64,000 nt of DNA, taken from Caulobacter vibrioides OR37. Its GTDB lineage: Bacteria > Pseudomonadota > Alphaproteobacteria > Caulobacterales > Caulobacteraceae. Below, in pieces: positions 41,098-49,705 of the stretch. The notes below the pieces were generated by a model. The model did no database searches. It had not been told where the DNA came from and saw only the letters and a list, made by a program, of their open reading frames with translations. The stretch lies in NCBI RefSeq assembly GCF_000372645.1, contig NZ_APMP01000013.1, positions 1 to 64,000 on the forward strand, in the 5' to 3' direction. The number at the start of each line of letters is the position of its first letter. Position 1 is the first letter of the stretch. The translations under genes were made by a program, and so were the position numbers.

Positions 41098-43944
41098 TCA
41101 GTAAGCGTAGGCCACGCGCAGGATGAAGTTGCGGCCCGGCTCCATGTAGTCTTTCTGATAGGACGGGTTCTTGCCCTTGGTCGTGTAGTAGCGGTGCCCA
41201 TCCAGGATGTTCTGCACGTCGAAGTCGACGGTCAGGCCGCGACGGATGTTGTAGCGGGTGTGCAGATCCAGCGACTTGTTGGGCTGAACCCACTTGTCGA
41301 CCGCGTTGTCGCGCGTGTCTTCGATGTAGGCCCCTTGATACTGGTAGCTCAGCTTGGCCTCGATGCCGTACTTCTGATAGGTCAGCGAGGTGTTGTAGAT
41401 CAGGTCCGGCGCCTGGATGAACGAGATCGGGTGGCCGCGACGATAGTCCAGGCCGGTCTCGGCCGACGAGGTCTGGGCGGTGACGTTGGCCTCGACGCCG
41501 AAGCCGTCGAACGGCGCGCCCAGCCCCTCGAACGACTTGATCAGGTTCAGCTCCACCCCGGTCAGGGTCGCCTTCTCGCCGTTTTGCGGCTGGGTGATGG
41601 TGATCGTGCCGTTCTTGGTGTCGGCGTTCACCGAGCGGCCGTTGGTGAAGATGAAGTGCTTGATCTTCTTATGGAAGACGCCGACGGACACCAGGCTGGA
41701 ACGGTCCGGATAATATTCGGCCGACAGGTCGAAGTTCAGCGACTCGCCGGGCTTGAGGTCCGGATTGCCGCGGCTGATGGCGATGATCTCCTTGGTCGCC
41801 GGATCGCGGGTCACGCTCTCGCCGCGCGAGATGTTGGCGTATTCCGGCCGCGAGAAGCTGGTCCAGATCGCGCCGCGATAGACGAGTTTCAGGCCCTGAC
41901 GATAGACGGCGGTGACGCTGGGCAGGACGTTGGTGTAGTCGCGGTTGGTCTTGCCGAAGCCGGACGTCGTACCGTCGTTGATCCAGGTGGTGGTCTCGAC
42001 CTTGGTGTGTTCGACGCGGGCGCCGCCGATGACTTCCAGAGCCCCCGACCGGACATGGGCCAGGGCGTAACCGGCATAGATGGTTTCCGAGCCCTTCTTG
42101 TCGTCGCTGTTCAGGTCCGCGGTCGAATACGACACCGGATGGGCGGCGCGCGCGGCGTCCAGCGCGGCGATCACCCGGTCCCGGCTCATGATCGAGCCGT
42201 AGTAGTAGCGGTCGGTGAACAGGCCGCTGACCTGACGCTCGACCAGGCCAGACGCCGCCAGCGACTTTCCGTTCAGCGCGGTGCCGGACAGGTCGCCTTC
42301 CCAGATCGGCGTGGAGTCATATTCGCGCTCCGACTTCAGATACTTGAAGCCGCCCTTCACGTAGTCGATCAGGCCGTTCAGCTCGTAGCGGGCGTCTACC
42401 TTCAACGCGGTGCGGGCGTCGGACTGCTTGTTCTTGTTCATCGACGCGCCGTCGAACGGCAGCAGGTCGTCGCGATGGTCGACATTGGCGGCGTAGGCCG
42501 GAAGCTGCGCCTGAGGGAAGCGCGGATCGGCCGACGACCACAGGATGCCGGTCGAGGTGAACATCGGATCGGTCGAGCATTTGTCACAGTTGTAGCCGAT
42601 GCCGTAATAGAGCGGCGTGCCCTTCTCGCCGTAGGAATAGCTGAGGTCGTAGTCGAGGGTCAGGCGCTCGAAGCGGCTGTGGCCGCCCGCGTTGATCGTG
42701 TAGAGCGACGAGTCCTGGTCCTGGGTTTCGAAGGTGCGGGCGAACTGGAAGGCCTTGGGGTTCCAGACGCCCGAACGGCCAAATAGCGACCAGTACGACT
42801 TGCTCGACTTGCGGTCGGCGTCGGTGATGAGGCCGTCTTTGTCCGCGTCGACGATCTGGGCCACGGTGTAGCCGTAGATGTTGCCCTTCACCGGGTCCTT
42901 GCCGATGATCATCTGCTCGGGCTGAAGCAGGGTCGTGTCGTCCAGATTGACCTGGGTCAGGCGCGCGGTTGTGCGGCTGCGCTCGTCGGTATAGTCGTTG
43001 ACGCCCTTGCGGTTCAGCTTGGCGTACTGGCCGCGAACATAGAACTCGTGATGATCGACGTGATAGTCGATCGAGAAGTTGCCGCCATAGCGCTTCTGTT
43101 CGCCGCGGCGGAAGTCGAGGTCGATGCCGGGCAGGTACATCGAGCGGCTGTCGATGGCCTCGGTCGAGTTCTTGCGCCAGTGGTAGGGCTCCCACTCGCC
43201 GTCGTTCTCGGTCTCTTCGTTGGTGTAGTGGCTCTTGCCGTAATAGACCGAGCCGAACAGGCCCAGGCGGTCGTCGGCGAACTTGCGGGCGACGTCGATC
43301 TGGATCTGGCCGCTGCCGGCCGGCTCGTTGTCCTTCTGGGCGCGGTCATTGAGGCCGTAGGAGGCGAAGACGCGCAGGGTCGGCTTGCGGAAGTCGAAGG
43401 CGGTCGGGGTGACGAAGTTGACCGCGCCGCCGATCGCGTCGCCGTCCAGGTCCGGCGTCAGGGTCTTGTAGACCGCGATCGCCTTCAGGCCGTTGGGCGG
43501 CAGAACCGTCATCGACATCTTGCGCGAGCTGGAGTCGGTCAGCGCCACGCGGGTGCCGTTGATCGAATAGGCGTTGTAGGTGCTGGCCAGGCCGCGAATG
43601 GAGACGTACTCGCCCTCGCCGGTTTCCTGGTTGACCACGACATTGACGCCGGGAATGCGGGCCAGGGCGTCGGCGACGTTGGCGTCGGGCAGCTTGCCCA
43701 GGTCGTCGGCGGAGATGACGTTGACGACGCCGGTCGCCTTCTTCTGCTCGTCGATCGAGTTGGCGGTCGACAGGCGCTGGCCGGTGATGACCAGCTCGCT
43801 GACGGCGTCGGCGGCGGGCTTGGCCGGGGCGTTCTGGGCTTGCTGATCGCCCGTTTGGGCATGGACGGCCGGCGCGAAGGCGAGCGCGAGGACGCTGGCG
43901 CCGGTCAGGGCCGCGAGCTTGAGGCGCGATGGCGGGTTGAACAT
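41098..43944 (-). CDS. TonB-dependent receptor, Xanthomonas/Caulobacter type
   Basis: Large outer-membrane receptor, 948 residues, of the TonB-Xanth-Caul group common in Caulobacter. The signal peptide ends at HAQ (residue ~28). The plug includes DALARIPGVNVVVNQETGEGEYVSIRGL and LTPDLDGDAIGGAVNFVTP. The barrel ends FILRVAYAY. The ATG at 43944 begins the signal peptide; the frame is open to 44016 without export features. Such receptors often import carbohydrates, peptides or other organics. It lies downstream of module B on the same strand but has its own AT-rich promoter region and a repeat element in between, so membership in module B is uncertain. Confidence 0.92.
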   Translation of the reverse strand: MFNPPSRLKLAALTGASVLALAFAPAVHAQTGDQQAQNAPAKPAADAVSELVITGQRLSTANSIDEQKKATGVVNVISADDLGKLPDANVADALARIPGVNVVVNQETGEGEYVSIRGLASTYNAYSINGTRVALTDSSSRKMSMTVLPPNGLKAIAVYKTLTPDLDGDAIGGAVNFVTPTAFDFRKPTLRVFASYGLNDRAQKDNEPAGSGQIQIDVARKFADDRLGLFGSVYYGKSHYTNEETENDGEWEPYHWRKNSTEAIDSRSMYLPGIDLDFRRGEQKRYGGNFSIDYHVDHHEFYVRGQYAKLNRKGVNDYTDERSRTTARLTQVNLDDTTLLQPEQMIIGKDPVKGNIYGYTVAQIVDADKDGLITDADRKSSKSYWSLFGRSGVWNPKAFQFARTFETQDQDSSLYTINAGGHSRFERLTLDYDLSYSYGEKGTPLYYGIGYNCDKCSTDPMFTSTGILWSSADPRFPQAQLPAYAANVDHRDDLLPFDGASMNKNKQSDARTALKVDARYELNGLIDYVKGGFKYLKSEREYDSTPIWEGDLSGTALNGKSLAASGLVERQVSGLFTDRYYYGSIMSRDRVIAALDAARAAHPVSYSTADLNSDDKKGSETIYAGYALAHVRSGALEVIGGARVEHTKVETTTWINDGTTSGFGKTNRDYTNVLPSVTAVYRQGLKLVYRGAIWTSFSRPEYANISRGESVTRDPATKEIIAISRGNPDLKPGESLNFDLSAEYYPDRSSLVSVGVFHKKIKHFIFTNGRSVNADTKNGTITITQPQNGEKATLTGVELNLIKSFEGLGAPFDGFGVEANVTAQTSSAETGLDYRRGHPISFIQAPDLIYNTSLTYQKYGIEAKLSYQYQGAYIEDTRDNAVDKWVQPNKSLDLHTRYNIRRGLTVDFDVQNILDGHRYYTTKGKNPSYQKDYMEPGRNFILRVAYAY

Positions 43945-44329
43945 GGTGACTCCGTTGATCTGTCCCGACGCCCGCCCCCCAAGGGCGCGCGCCTTCACCT
44001 CCCGGCGGTGGGTCACCGTCGGGCAAAAAACGACCCGACACCCCTGTGAGAGGGCGTTCAGGCTTGAGCTGTGCGAGGCCGTATCCCGTCCGCGATGCGC
44101 TGTTCGTGAAGCCCCCTTTACGAACCGCGATCATAAAAAATGCGAATGAGACAATTTGATCTATACGAAAAAAGTATGACGGCTTGTTGACGCCAGGAGG
44201 TTGTGAAAGGGCGCCGCGTCCTGGGGCGCGGCGTCAGGGGGGGGCGGCCCCGGACCAGGAGGCGCGCGCGAAACTCAAGCGCGAGCGGCGAGCCGCTGGC
44301 GCTCTAAATTTCTGAATTCAGGCGGCCTT
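43945..44329. promoter_or_regulatory. Promoter region upstream of the receptor, no gene
   Basis: No credible gene. The AT-rich stretch 44125-44195 holds TATGACGGCTTGTTGAC (44175-44191), 14 of 17 identical to a box upstream of the module B receptor at 52525-52541. A GC-rich hairpin (44212-44233) and a GCTCTAAATT repeat fragment lie further from the gene. Confidence 0.45.
44175..44191 (-). promoter_or_regulatory. Shared receptor-upstream box, copy 1
   Basis: TATGACGGCTTGTTGAC; read on the minus strand it begins GTCAACAA, like a -35 region or activator site. A similar box lies at 52525. Confidence 0.4.
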
Positions 44330-44443
44330 TAGAGCGTGATAGCCGAAAGTGTGAGCGGTTTCGGCGGTTATCACGCTCTAAATGTTTGATTTAGAGACTT
44401 ATTTTCCGCTCGAATGATTCCATTCGAGCGGATAAGGCTCTAG
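44330..44443. repeat. Double-hairpin repeat element, copy 3
   Basis: 114 bp, differing from copy 2 by one base (GAGACTT for GAGCCTT). Its right end supplies the TAG stop codon of the phospholipase gene (complement of 44440-44442). Confidence 0.9.
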
Positions 44444-46578
44444 GCGTTCAGCACCATCTTGCCGATGCCCGGGTCGGTGCGGCTGACCCGGCCGGTTTCG
44501 ACGTGACCGGCGAATTGCGCGCTCCAGCGTTTGTCGGCGTCGTGGGTCAGGCGGAAGGCGTACCAGTGATCGCTGGCGGACGGGTCCAGGACCAGCCTTG
44601 CCTCGCCGCCGGGCGGCAGGGCCGCCGTCTCGGCGCCTTCGACGAACGCGAAGGGATAGGCCGGCTCGCCGGTCAGGGTCACGCTCAGGGGCTTGGCGCC
44701 GTCATTGCGAAGCTGAACGGCCAGGCCGCCGGTCCCGGTCTCGGAGACCGCCGCGGTCAGCCCGCCGGCCCGCTCGCGGTGGCCCCGGAACCGGCGATAG
44801 AAGCCGTTGGGGCCGTGCACGACGAGGTCGTAGTCGCGCACGTCTTCCATGGCGAACAGGTCGGCGACGTGCCGCTCGCCAGGCGTCAGCGTGTAGTGGC
44901 GCGGGGCGGCCGGCGCGTAGGCGGCGTAGTCGTGGAGGGTGAACACCGCCCCGACCTCGCCCTGGTTGACCAAGGTGACCCGGAAGCGGCCGTCGACGAC
45001 GCCGCCGTCGACGGCGAGGCGATAGGGCAGGGCTCGCGCCAGGCGGCGGGCCGGATCCTGAACGGCGGCGACCTGCGTGGCCGGGATCCGCAGGGTCGGC
45101 TGGCGCGCCGCGTGGGCGATCCGGTCGAGATAGTCGGCGGTGTCGGGCAGGCCCAGGCTGTGCGTCTCGGCGTTGGGAGTCTTGAAGTCGAAACAGGCGG
45201 TCAGATCGCCCGCGACCGCGCGCCGCCAGGGCGAGATGTTCGGCTCGCGCACGCCGAAGCGCTTTTCCAGGAACATCAGCGTCGAGGTGTGGTCGAACAG
45301 CTGCGAGCAGACATAGCCGCCGCGCGTCCAGGGCGAGACGATGATCGCCGGCACCCGAATGCCCATGCCGATCGGCTGGACGCCGCGCACCATCGGGTGG
45401 GGGTGGTTCGAATAGTCCTTGAACTCCCCCGCGACGCTGACCCCGCTGTGGCCGCGGCTGGCGTCGGCGGGCGGCATCGGCGGGGGCATGTGGTCGTAGA
45501 AGCCGCCGGCCTCGTCATAGTTGATCATGAACACGGTCTTGGAGAACACCTCGGGGTGCTCGACCAGGGCCGCGATCAGCCGGGCGGTCAGGTGCTCGCC
45601 CGCGGCCGGCACGCCCTCGGGATGTTCGGACAGCGCCTGGGCGGTGACGATCCAGGACACCTGGGGCAGCTGGCCGCTGGCGATGTCGCGCCGGAACGCC
45701 TCGACCAGCTGCGTCCCGTCCGAGCGGCTGCGATCGGGCTCGGGCCGGCCCTCGGACACCCAGGCGCGGCCGCGACGATAGAGGTTCGAGTCCCTGGGGC
45801 AGGGCCGGTAGGGGGCGAACACCGAGAGGATGTTGTCGCAGTAGTTGTCGTATTCCTGATAGACCTTCCAGCTGACGCCGGCCTTTTCCAGCCGCTCGGG
45901 ATAGGTCGTCCAGGCGTAGGGCGTGATCGGCTGGTCGGCCGCCATGTCGGCCCACGGGGTCTCGTCGTGGCCGTAGTTGGTCATCACCGGATCGCCGCCC
46001 ACCGCGCCGCCGCCGTTGCAGCCGGTCATCATGTGCATCCGGTTCGGATAGGTCTGGGTCAGGGTCGAGCAGTGATAGGCGTCCAGCACCGTGAAGCTGG
46101 ACGCCAGGGCGTGATAGAAGGGCAGGTCGGCGGCCGTGTAGTAGGCCATGCGCCGGTCCATCTGCTTGGACTCGCCCCAATGGTCGTAGCGCCCGCCGTT
46201 CACCAGCAGGGTGGCGGCGGTGTGATGCTGGTCGGCGCCGTCGACGACATAGGCGTTGGCGGTGCGGGAGTCGGCGTGGAACGGCTGGACGAAGCCGTCG
46301 GGGTGCTGGTCGCTGGGCTGGCGCCAGACGGTCTGGCCGTTCAGCAGCCGCAGCGGCCGGGGATCGCCAAAGCCGCGCACGCCGGGCAGCGTGCCGAAAT
46401 AGTGGTCGAACGCGCGGTTCTCCTGGGTGAGGATCACCACGTGTTCGACGTCGCGGATCGTGCCGGTGCGGTGGTGCGCCGGGGTGGCGAGCGCGCGGTT
46501 CAGCGTGGCGAGCGCGGCGACGCCGAGCCCCCCGGCGGCTGTCTTCAGAAAGGCGCGGCGATCAAACGACATGGTCAT
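44440..46578 (-). CDS. Tat-exported phospholipase C, phosphocholine type
   Basis: Phospholipase C of the non-haemolytic, phosphocholine-preferring type, 712 residues. The Tat signal DRRAFLKTAAGGLGVAAL is at the N-terminus. The acid-phosphatase-like catalytic start ENRAFDHYFGTL is characteristic, as are NYDEAGGFYDHMPPP and SPWTRGGYV; two C-terminal beta domains of unknown role complete the family architecture. It cleaves phospholipids to diacylglycerol and a phosphorylated head group. It starts 23 bp after the DUF5690 stop, so it is cotranscribed with that permease and the PhnZ-like gene. It could equally release phosphonate head groups from phosphonolipids, which would feed the oxygenase. Confidence 0.92.
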   Translation of the reverse strand: MTMSFDRRAFLKTAAGGLGVAALATLNRALATPAHHRTGTIRDVEHVVILTQENRAFDHYFGTLPGVRGFGDPRPLRLLNGQTVWRQPSDQHPDGFVQPFHADSRTANAYVVDGADQHHTAATLLVNGGRYDHWGESKQMDRRMAYYTAADLPFYHALASSFTVLDAYHCSTLTQTYPNRMHMMTGCNGGGAVGGDPVMTNYGHDETPWADMAADQPITPYAWTTYPERLEKAGVSWKVYQEYDNYCDNILSVFAPYRPCPRDSNLYRRGRAWVSEGRPEPDRSRSDGTQLVEAFRRDIASGQLPQVSWIVTAQALSEHPEGVPAAGEHLTARLIAALVEHPEVFSKTVFMINYDEAGGFYDHMPPPMPPADASRGHSGVSVAGEFKDYSNHPHPMVRGVQPIGMGIRVPAIIVSPWTRGGYVCSQLFDHTSTLMFLEKRFGVREPNISPWRRAVAGDLTACFDFKTPNAETHSLGLPDTADYLDRIAHAARQPTLRIPATQVAAVQDPARRLARALPYRLAVDGGVVDGRFRVTLVNQGEVGAVFTLHDYAAYAPAAPRHYTLTPGERHVADLFAMEDVRDYDLVVHGPNGFYRRFRGHRERAGGLTAAVSETGTGGLAVQLRNDGAKPLSVTLTGEPAYPFAFVEGAETAALPPGGEARLVLDPSASDHWYAFRLTHDADKRWSAQFAGHVETGRVSRTDPGIGKMVLNA

Positions 46579-46601
46579 CGCTCTCCCGGGTTAGGGCGGG
46601 T

Positions 46602-47915
46602 TCAGATCAGGGCGGGGGCGGCCGCGCGCGGCGGCTGGGCGACGCGGCGGAACGTGTTGAAATGGAAGTGGAGCAGGGCCAGCAGGGTGGCGACGCCGAC
46701 GACCAGGGCGACCAGGTAGCAGGCGCCGAGGAAGAAGCTCAGCCAGCTCAGCTTGACGCCCAGGCTCTTGACCAGCAGCAGCGCGACGCTGCCGCCATAG
46801 CCCGAGGCGTCGGTCAGATACATGAAGAAGGCGGCGTTGCCGGGAATGCCCATCGCGGCGGTCAGCCGGTCGGCCAGCACGGCGTTGAAGGGGATGTAGC
46901 CCATATAGACGCCTGCGCCGACGCCGATCATCCAGGTCATCGCGCCGATCCAGTGGAGCTGCAGGGCCAGGGTGGCGGCGGCGATCAGGGCCGCGCCGGC
47001 CAGGATCATGCAGAGATAGGCGATCACCGCCGTGCTGTTGCGGCGGATCCAGGCGGTCGCGCCGAACAGCGCCAGGATGAAGGCCGCGATCGGCAGCTCC
47101 GACAGGGTGAACAGCGCCGGATTGCCGTCGTAGCCCAGGCCATGCCACAGCTCGACGGCGAAGTTGTCGCGGAAATCCCGCAGCGCGGTCAGGGCCACAT
47201 AGGCGACGATCAGCAGGGCCAGGCCGATGCCGGCGCGGGCCCAGAAGGCGCGCCGCTCGGCCTTGGGCATCGGCCCGCGCGGCATCCGCTCGGCCCGGTC
47301 GCGGGCGTCCGGCGGCGGCGTCTGGGACAGCAGCCAGACCGACAGCACCAGCAGCGGCAGGAACAGCGCGCCGGTCGCCGCCGGCATCCAGAACTCGGGA
47401 ACGCCCCAGTTGTCGATCAGCGAGCGGCCGGCCGACTTCACGACGCCCGACGAGACGATGAAGCTGAGGCAGAGGCCGGTGCCGAGCCATTCGGAGCTGC
47501 GGCGCCCCTCGACATAGCCGAACACCAGGCCCCAGATCATGCCCAGCGGCAGGGCGCTGAAGAAGATCGCCACCACCTTCAGCGGGGCGGGCAGGATCGC
47601 GAACAGCACCAGCGAGACCTCGGAGGCGCCGATGAAGCCGAGGATCATCCAGGCGCGATCCTGGGGTCGGGCCTCGCTGATCATCTTGATGCCGATCGCC
47701 TTCGACAGCGCGTAGCCGATCACCTGGGCGACGACGATCGTCACCTTGAAGTCCAGCGCTGAATGCCAGCCGGGCGTCGCCGCGTAGCTCGCCACCGCGA
47801 ACGGCTTGCGGAACGCGTACATGCAGAAATAGGTGGTGAAGCTGGTCAGCAACGCATAGGCGGCCACCCAGGCCGGGCCCGCCCGGCTGAGCATCCGCGA
47901 GATTGGCGATGGCAT
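46602..47915 (-). CDS. DUF5690-type major facilitator permease, module B
   Basis: Paralogue of the module A permease, 437 residues with about 12 membrane segments. Shared landmarks are TYFCMYAFRKPF, LPLGMIWGLVFGYVEGRRSSE, RDFRDNFAVELW and ADRLTAAM. It lies between the PhnZ-like gene (157 bp upstream) and the phospholipase gene (23 bp downstream). Presumed substrate is the head group released by the phospholipase. Confidence 0.82.
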   Translation of the reverse strand: MPSPISRMLSRAGPAWVAAYALLTSFTTYFCMYAFRKPFAVASYAATPGWHSALDFKVTIVVAQVIGYALSKAIGIKMISEARPQDRAWMILGFIGASEVSLVLFAILPAPLKVVAIFFSALPLGMIWGLVFGYVEGRRSSEWLGTGLCLSFIVSSGVVKSAGRSLIDNWGVPEFWMPAATGALFLPLLVLSVWLLSQTPPPDARDRAERMPRGPMPKAERRAFWARAGIGLALLIVAYVALTALRDFRDNFAVELWHGLGYDGNPALFTLSELPIAAFILALFGATAWIRRNSTAVIAYLCMILAGAALIAAATLALQLHWIGAMTWMIGVGAGVYMGYIPFNAVLADRLTAAMGIPGNAAFFMYLTDASGYGGSVALLLVKSLGVKLSWLSFFLGACYLVALVVGVATLLALLHFHFNTFRRVAQPPRAAAPALI

Positions 47916-48034
47916 GTCGGTGTCCCTGCTCGGTCCGCGGTCGCGGTCGCGGGCGCGCGCCAGGCTTGGCGGCGACGCGCCCGCGACGTTGAATTGCGTT
48001 AGATTATGAAATCACATTCCGTATAACTAAAGAA

Positions 48035-48051
48035 TATGATGTCATGATGAC
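48035..48051 (-). promoter_or_regulatory. Box upstream of DUF5690, weak copy
   Basis: TATGATGTCATGATGAC in the AT-rich 157-bp gap between the PhnZ-like and DUF5690 genes, 13 of 17 identical to the box at 52525. It suggests a separate promoter for the permease and phospholipase. Confidence 0.3.
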
Positions 48052-48072
48052 GCCGAGGGTCCGGCGCCTGGG

Positions 48073-48645
48073 TCAGGCCGCCTGGGTCAGGGCCGAGGTC
48101 AGGTGGCGGTCCAGGAAGGCCTCGATGGGGTCGGGGCGCGCGTGCTTGTCCTTGGCCAGCTCGTCGATCCGGCGAAGGGCGACCGCCGCCTCGGCGTGGG
48201 GCTGGGCCAGGAAGGCCGCCTGTTCGTCGGCCGACATCAGGCCCCCCTGCAGCACCAGCGACAGCAGCGAGTCCCGCGACAGCGTCGACAGATAGCCAGG
48301 CGCGGCCGAGCAGAGGTAACGCTTGGCCGCGACGTGCAGGCGGATCGGCGCGGCGACGGTCTCGGGGAAGCGCTCGGCCACCCAGTCGGCGCCCAACTCC
48401 TCATGCCGGTCGTCGATGCCCGCCTCGGCGGGCGCCTCGCCCAGATCGTGCACCATGTGGCCGACGTCATGCAGCAGGCAGGCCATGACCATCGCCGACG
48501 ACAGGCCCTGGGCTTCGGCGTGGGCGGCCGACTGCAGGGCGTGGGCCAGCTGGGTCATCTCATAAAGTCCGTAGGCGCGTTCGCCCAGGCCGAGATACAG
48601 GCCGCGAATTTCCTCTCGCAGCGCTTCCGAAGGCGACGACGTCAT
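48073..48645 (-). CDS. PhnZ-like HD-domain diiron oxygenase, module B
   Basis: 190-residue HD protein of the PhnZ/TmpB type, closer to the characterised enzymes than the module A copy. Diiron ligands: H35 in QLAHALQ, H59-D60 in LLHDVGH, H81, H104 in LHVAAKRY, and the Asp in LRRIDELAK. The N-terminal YGLYEMTQLAH holds a Tyr (Y25) where PhnZ has its gating Tyr and a Glu (E29) close to the PhnZ substrate Glu position. The family motif LQGGLMSADE is present. It would oxidatively cleave a 1-hydroxyphosphonate to a carboxylate and phosphate. No PhnY or TmpA hydroxylase gene is nearby. No clear Shine-Dalgarno precedes the ATG; a dyad occupies that position. Confidence 0.87.
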   Translation of the reverse strand: MTSSPSEALREEIRGLYLGLGERAYGLYEMTQLAHALQSAAHAEAQGLSSAMVMACLLHDVGHMVHDLGEAPAEAGIDDRHEELGADWVAERFPETVAAPIRLHVAAKRYLCSAAPGYLSTLSRDSLLSLVLQGGLMSADEQAAFLAQPHAEAAVALRRIDELAKDKHARPDPIEAFLDRHLTSALTQAA

Positions 48646-48649
48646 AATT

Positions 48650-48689
48650 TATACAAATCCAAATCAGGTTTTGATTTTGGATGTTTATA
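48650..48689. promoter_or_regulatory. AT-rich dyad between lysR and phnZ-like gene, module B
   Basis: Imperfect inverted repeat with arms TATACAAATCCAAATC and GATTTTGGATGTTTATA. It ends five bases before the PhnZ-like start codon and overlaps the LysR stop. It may be a regulator site or an RNA hairpin affecting translation of the oxygenase. Confidence 0.45.
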
Positions 48690-49611
48690 TTTCGCCGCCG
48701 CCGCCAGCAAGCCCCAGAAACGCGCCCAGAGCGGGAATCTCGGCGCTTTCGCGCAGCGAGACGAGATAGACGCCGGCCGTGCGCCGGAAGCCGCGGATCG
48801 GCAGGGCCTTGAGGCGTCTGTCGCTGCCGGTTTCGCCCTCGAGAATGCAGGCGAAGCCGATCCCGCACGCGGCGGCTTCCTTGACCGCTTCGCGGCTCTC
48901 GAGCACGAGGGCGGTGGTCGGCGTTGCGCCGACCCAGGCCAGCGCCTGTTCGGTCAGCGCGCGGGTGACCGAGCCCTCCTCGCGCAGGATCAGCGACAGT
49001 CCGGCCAGCTCCTTGACGTCGATCGCCTCGCGCTGGGCGAAGGGGTGATCGGCGGGAACGACCAGGTTGAGCCCCTGTTCGCGCAGCAGATGGCAGGCCA
49101 GGCTGTTGTCGGGCTCCAGCATCGAGACCATCGCCACGTCGACCCGACATTCGATCACGTCGCGGATCAGGGACTGGGTGTTGCCCAGCCGCGTGCCGAT
49201 TTCGATGTCGGGATAGGTGCGGCGATATTCGGCGATCAGCGGCATCGTGAACGGCGGCGTGGAGAAGCCGATCACCAGGCGGCCGCGCTTGATGCCGCCG
49301 AACAGCCGGGCGGTGGCCTCGAAGTCGTTCATCCGGCTGATGACCAGGCGCGCGCGGGTGTAAAGCTCGCGGCCGACATCGGTCAGGCTCTGGTCGTGAG
49401 ACCGGCGGTTCAGCAGGCGCGCTCCGCACGCCTGTTCCAGCGCGTTGATCTGGTTGGAGATATTGGGCTGCGACACGCCCATCGCCGCGGCCGCGCGCGA
49501 GAAGGAGCCGTGATCGACCACGCCGACGAAGGCGCGCAGCGCGCCGATCGACAAACCGCTGCCCTCGCGACGACGGGAAGCGCGTTCGGAACGAGGGTCG
49601 TCGCCGGTCAT
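48685..49611 (-). CDS. LysR-type regulator, module B
   Basis: LysR transcription factor, 308 residues from the ATG at 49611; the open frame to 49674 starts with TTG and runs through a hairpin. The helix-turn-helix is SFSRAAAAMGVSQPNISNQINALE. The effector domain contains LESREAVKEAAACGIGFACI, parallel to the module A regulator and to LysR proteins of aminoethylphosphonate operons. It lies between the receptor gene and the PhnZ-like gene on the same strand, 39 bp before the latter. Confidence 0.87.
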   Translation of the reverse strand: MTGDDPRSERASRRREGSGLSIGALRAFVGVVDHGSFSRAAAAMGVSQPNISNQINALEQACGARLLNRRSHDQSLTDVGRELYTRARLVISRMNDFEATARLFGGIKRGRLVIGFSTPPFTMPLIAEYRRTYPDIEIGTRLGNTQSLIRDVIECRVDVAMVSMLEPDNSLACHLLREQGLNLVVPADHPFAQREAIDVKELAGLSLILREEGSVTRALTEQALAWVGATPTTALVLESREAVKEAAACGIGFACILEGETGSDRRLKALPIRGFRRTAGVYLVSLRESAEIPALGAFLGLAGGGGEI

Positions 49612-49656
49612 CGCGAGCTCATAACCAAAATTGATGATGGGCTCTTTTAGTCGGTT

Positions 49657-49686
49657 CTGGGGGCGCGGCAACACCCACGCCCCCAG
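49657..49686. terminator. Hairpin between receptor and lysR, module B
   Basis: 9-bp perfect stem CTGGGGGCG/CGCCCCCAG with a 12-base loop, 20 bp after the receptor stop. It lacks a proper U-tract on the minus strand, so termination would be partial. Confidence 0.4.
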
Positions 49687-49705
49687 GCTGTATTCGAGGT
49701 TTTCG

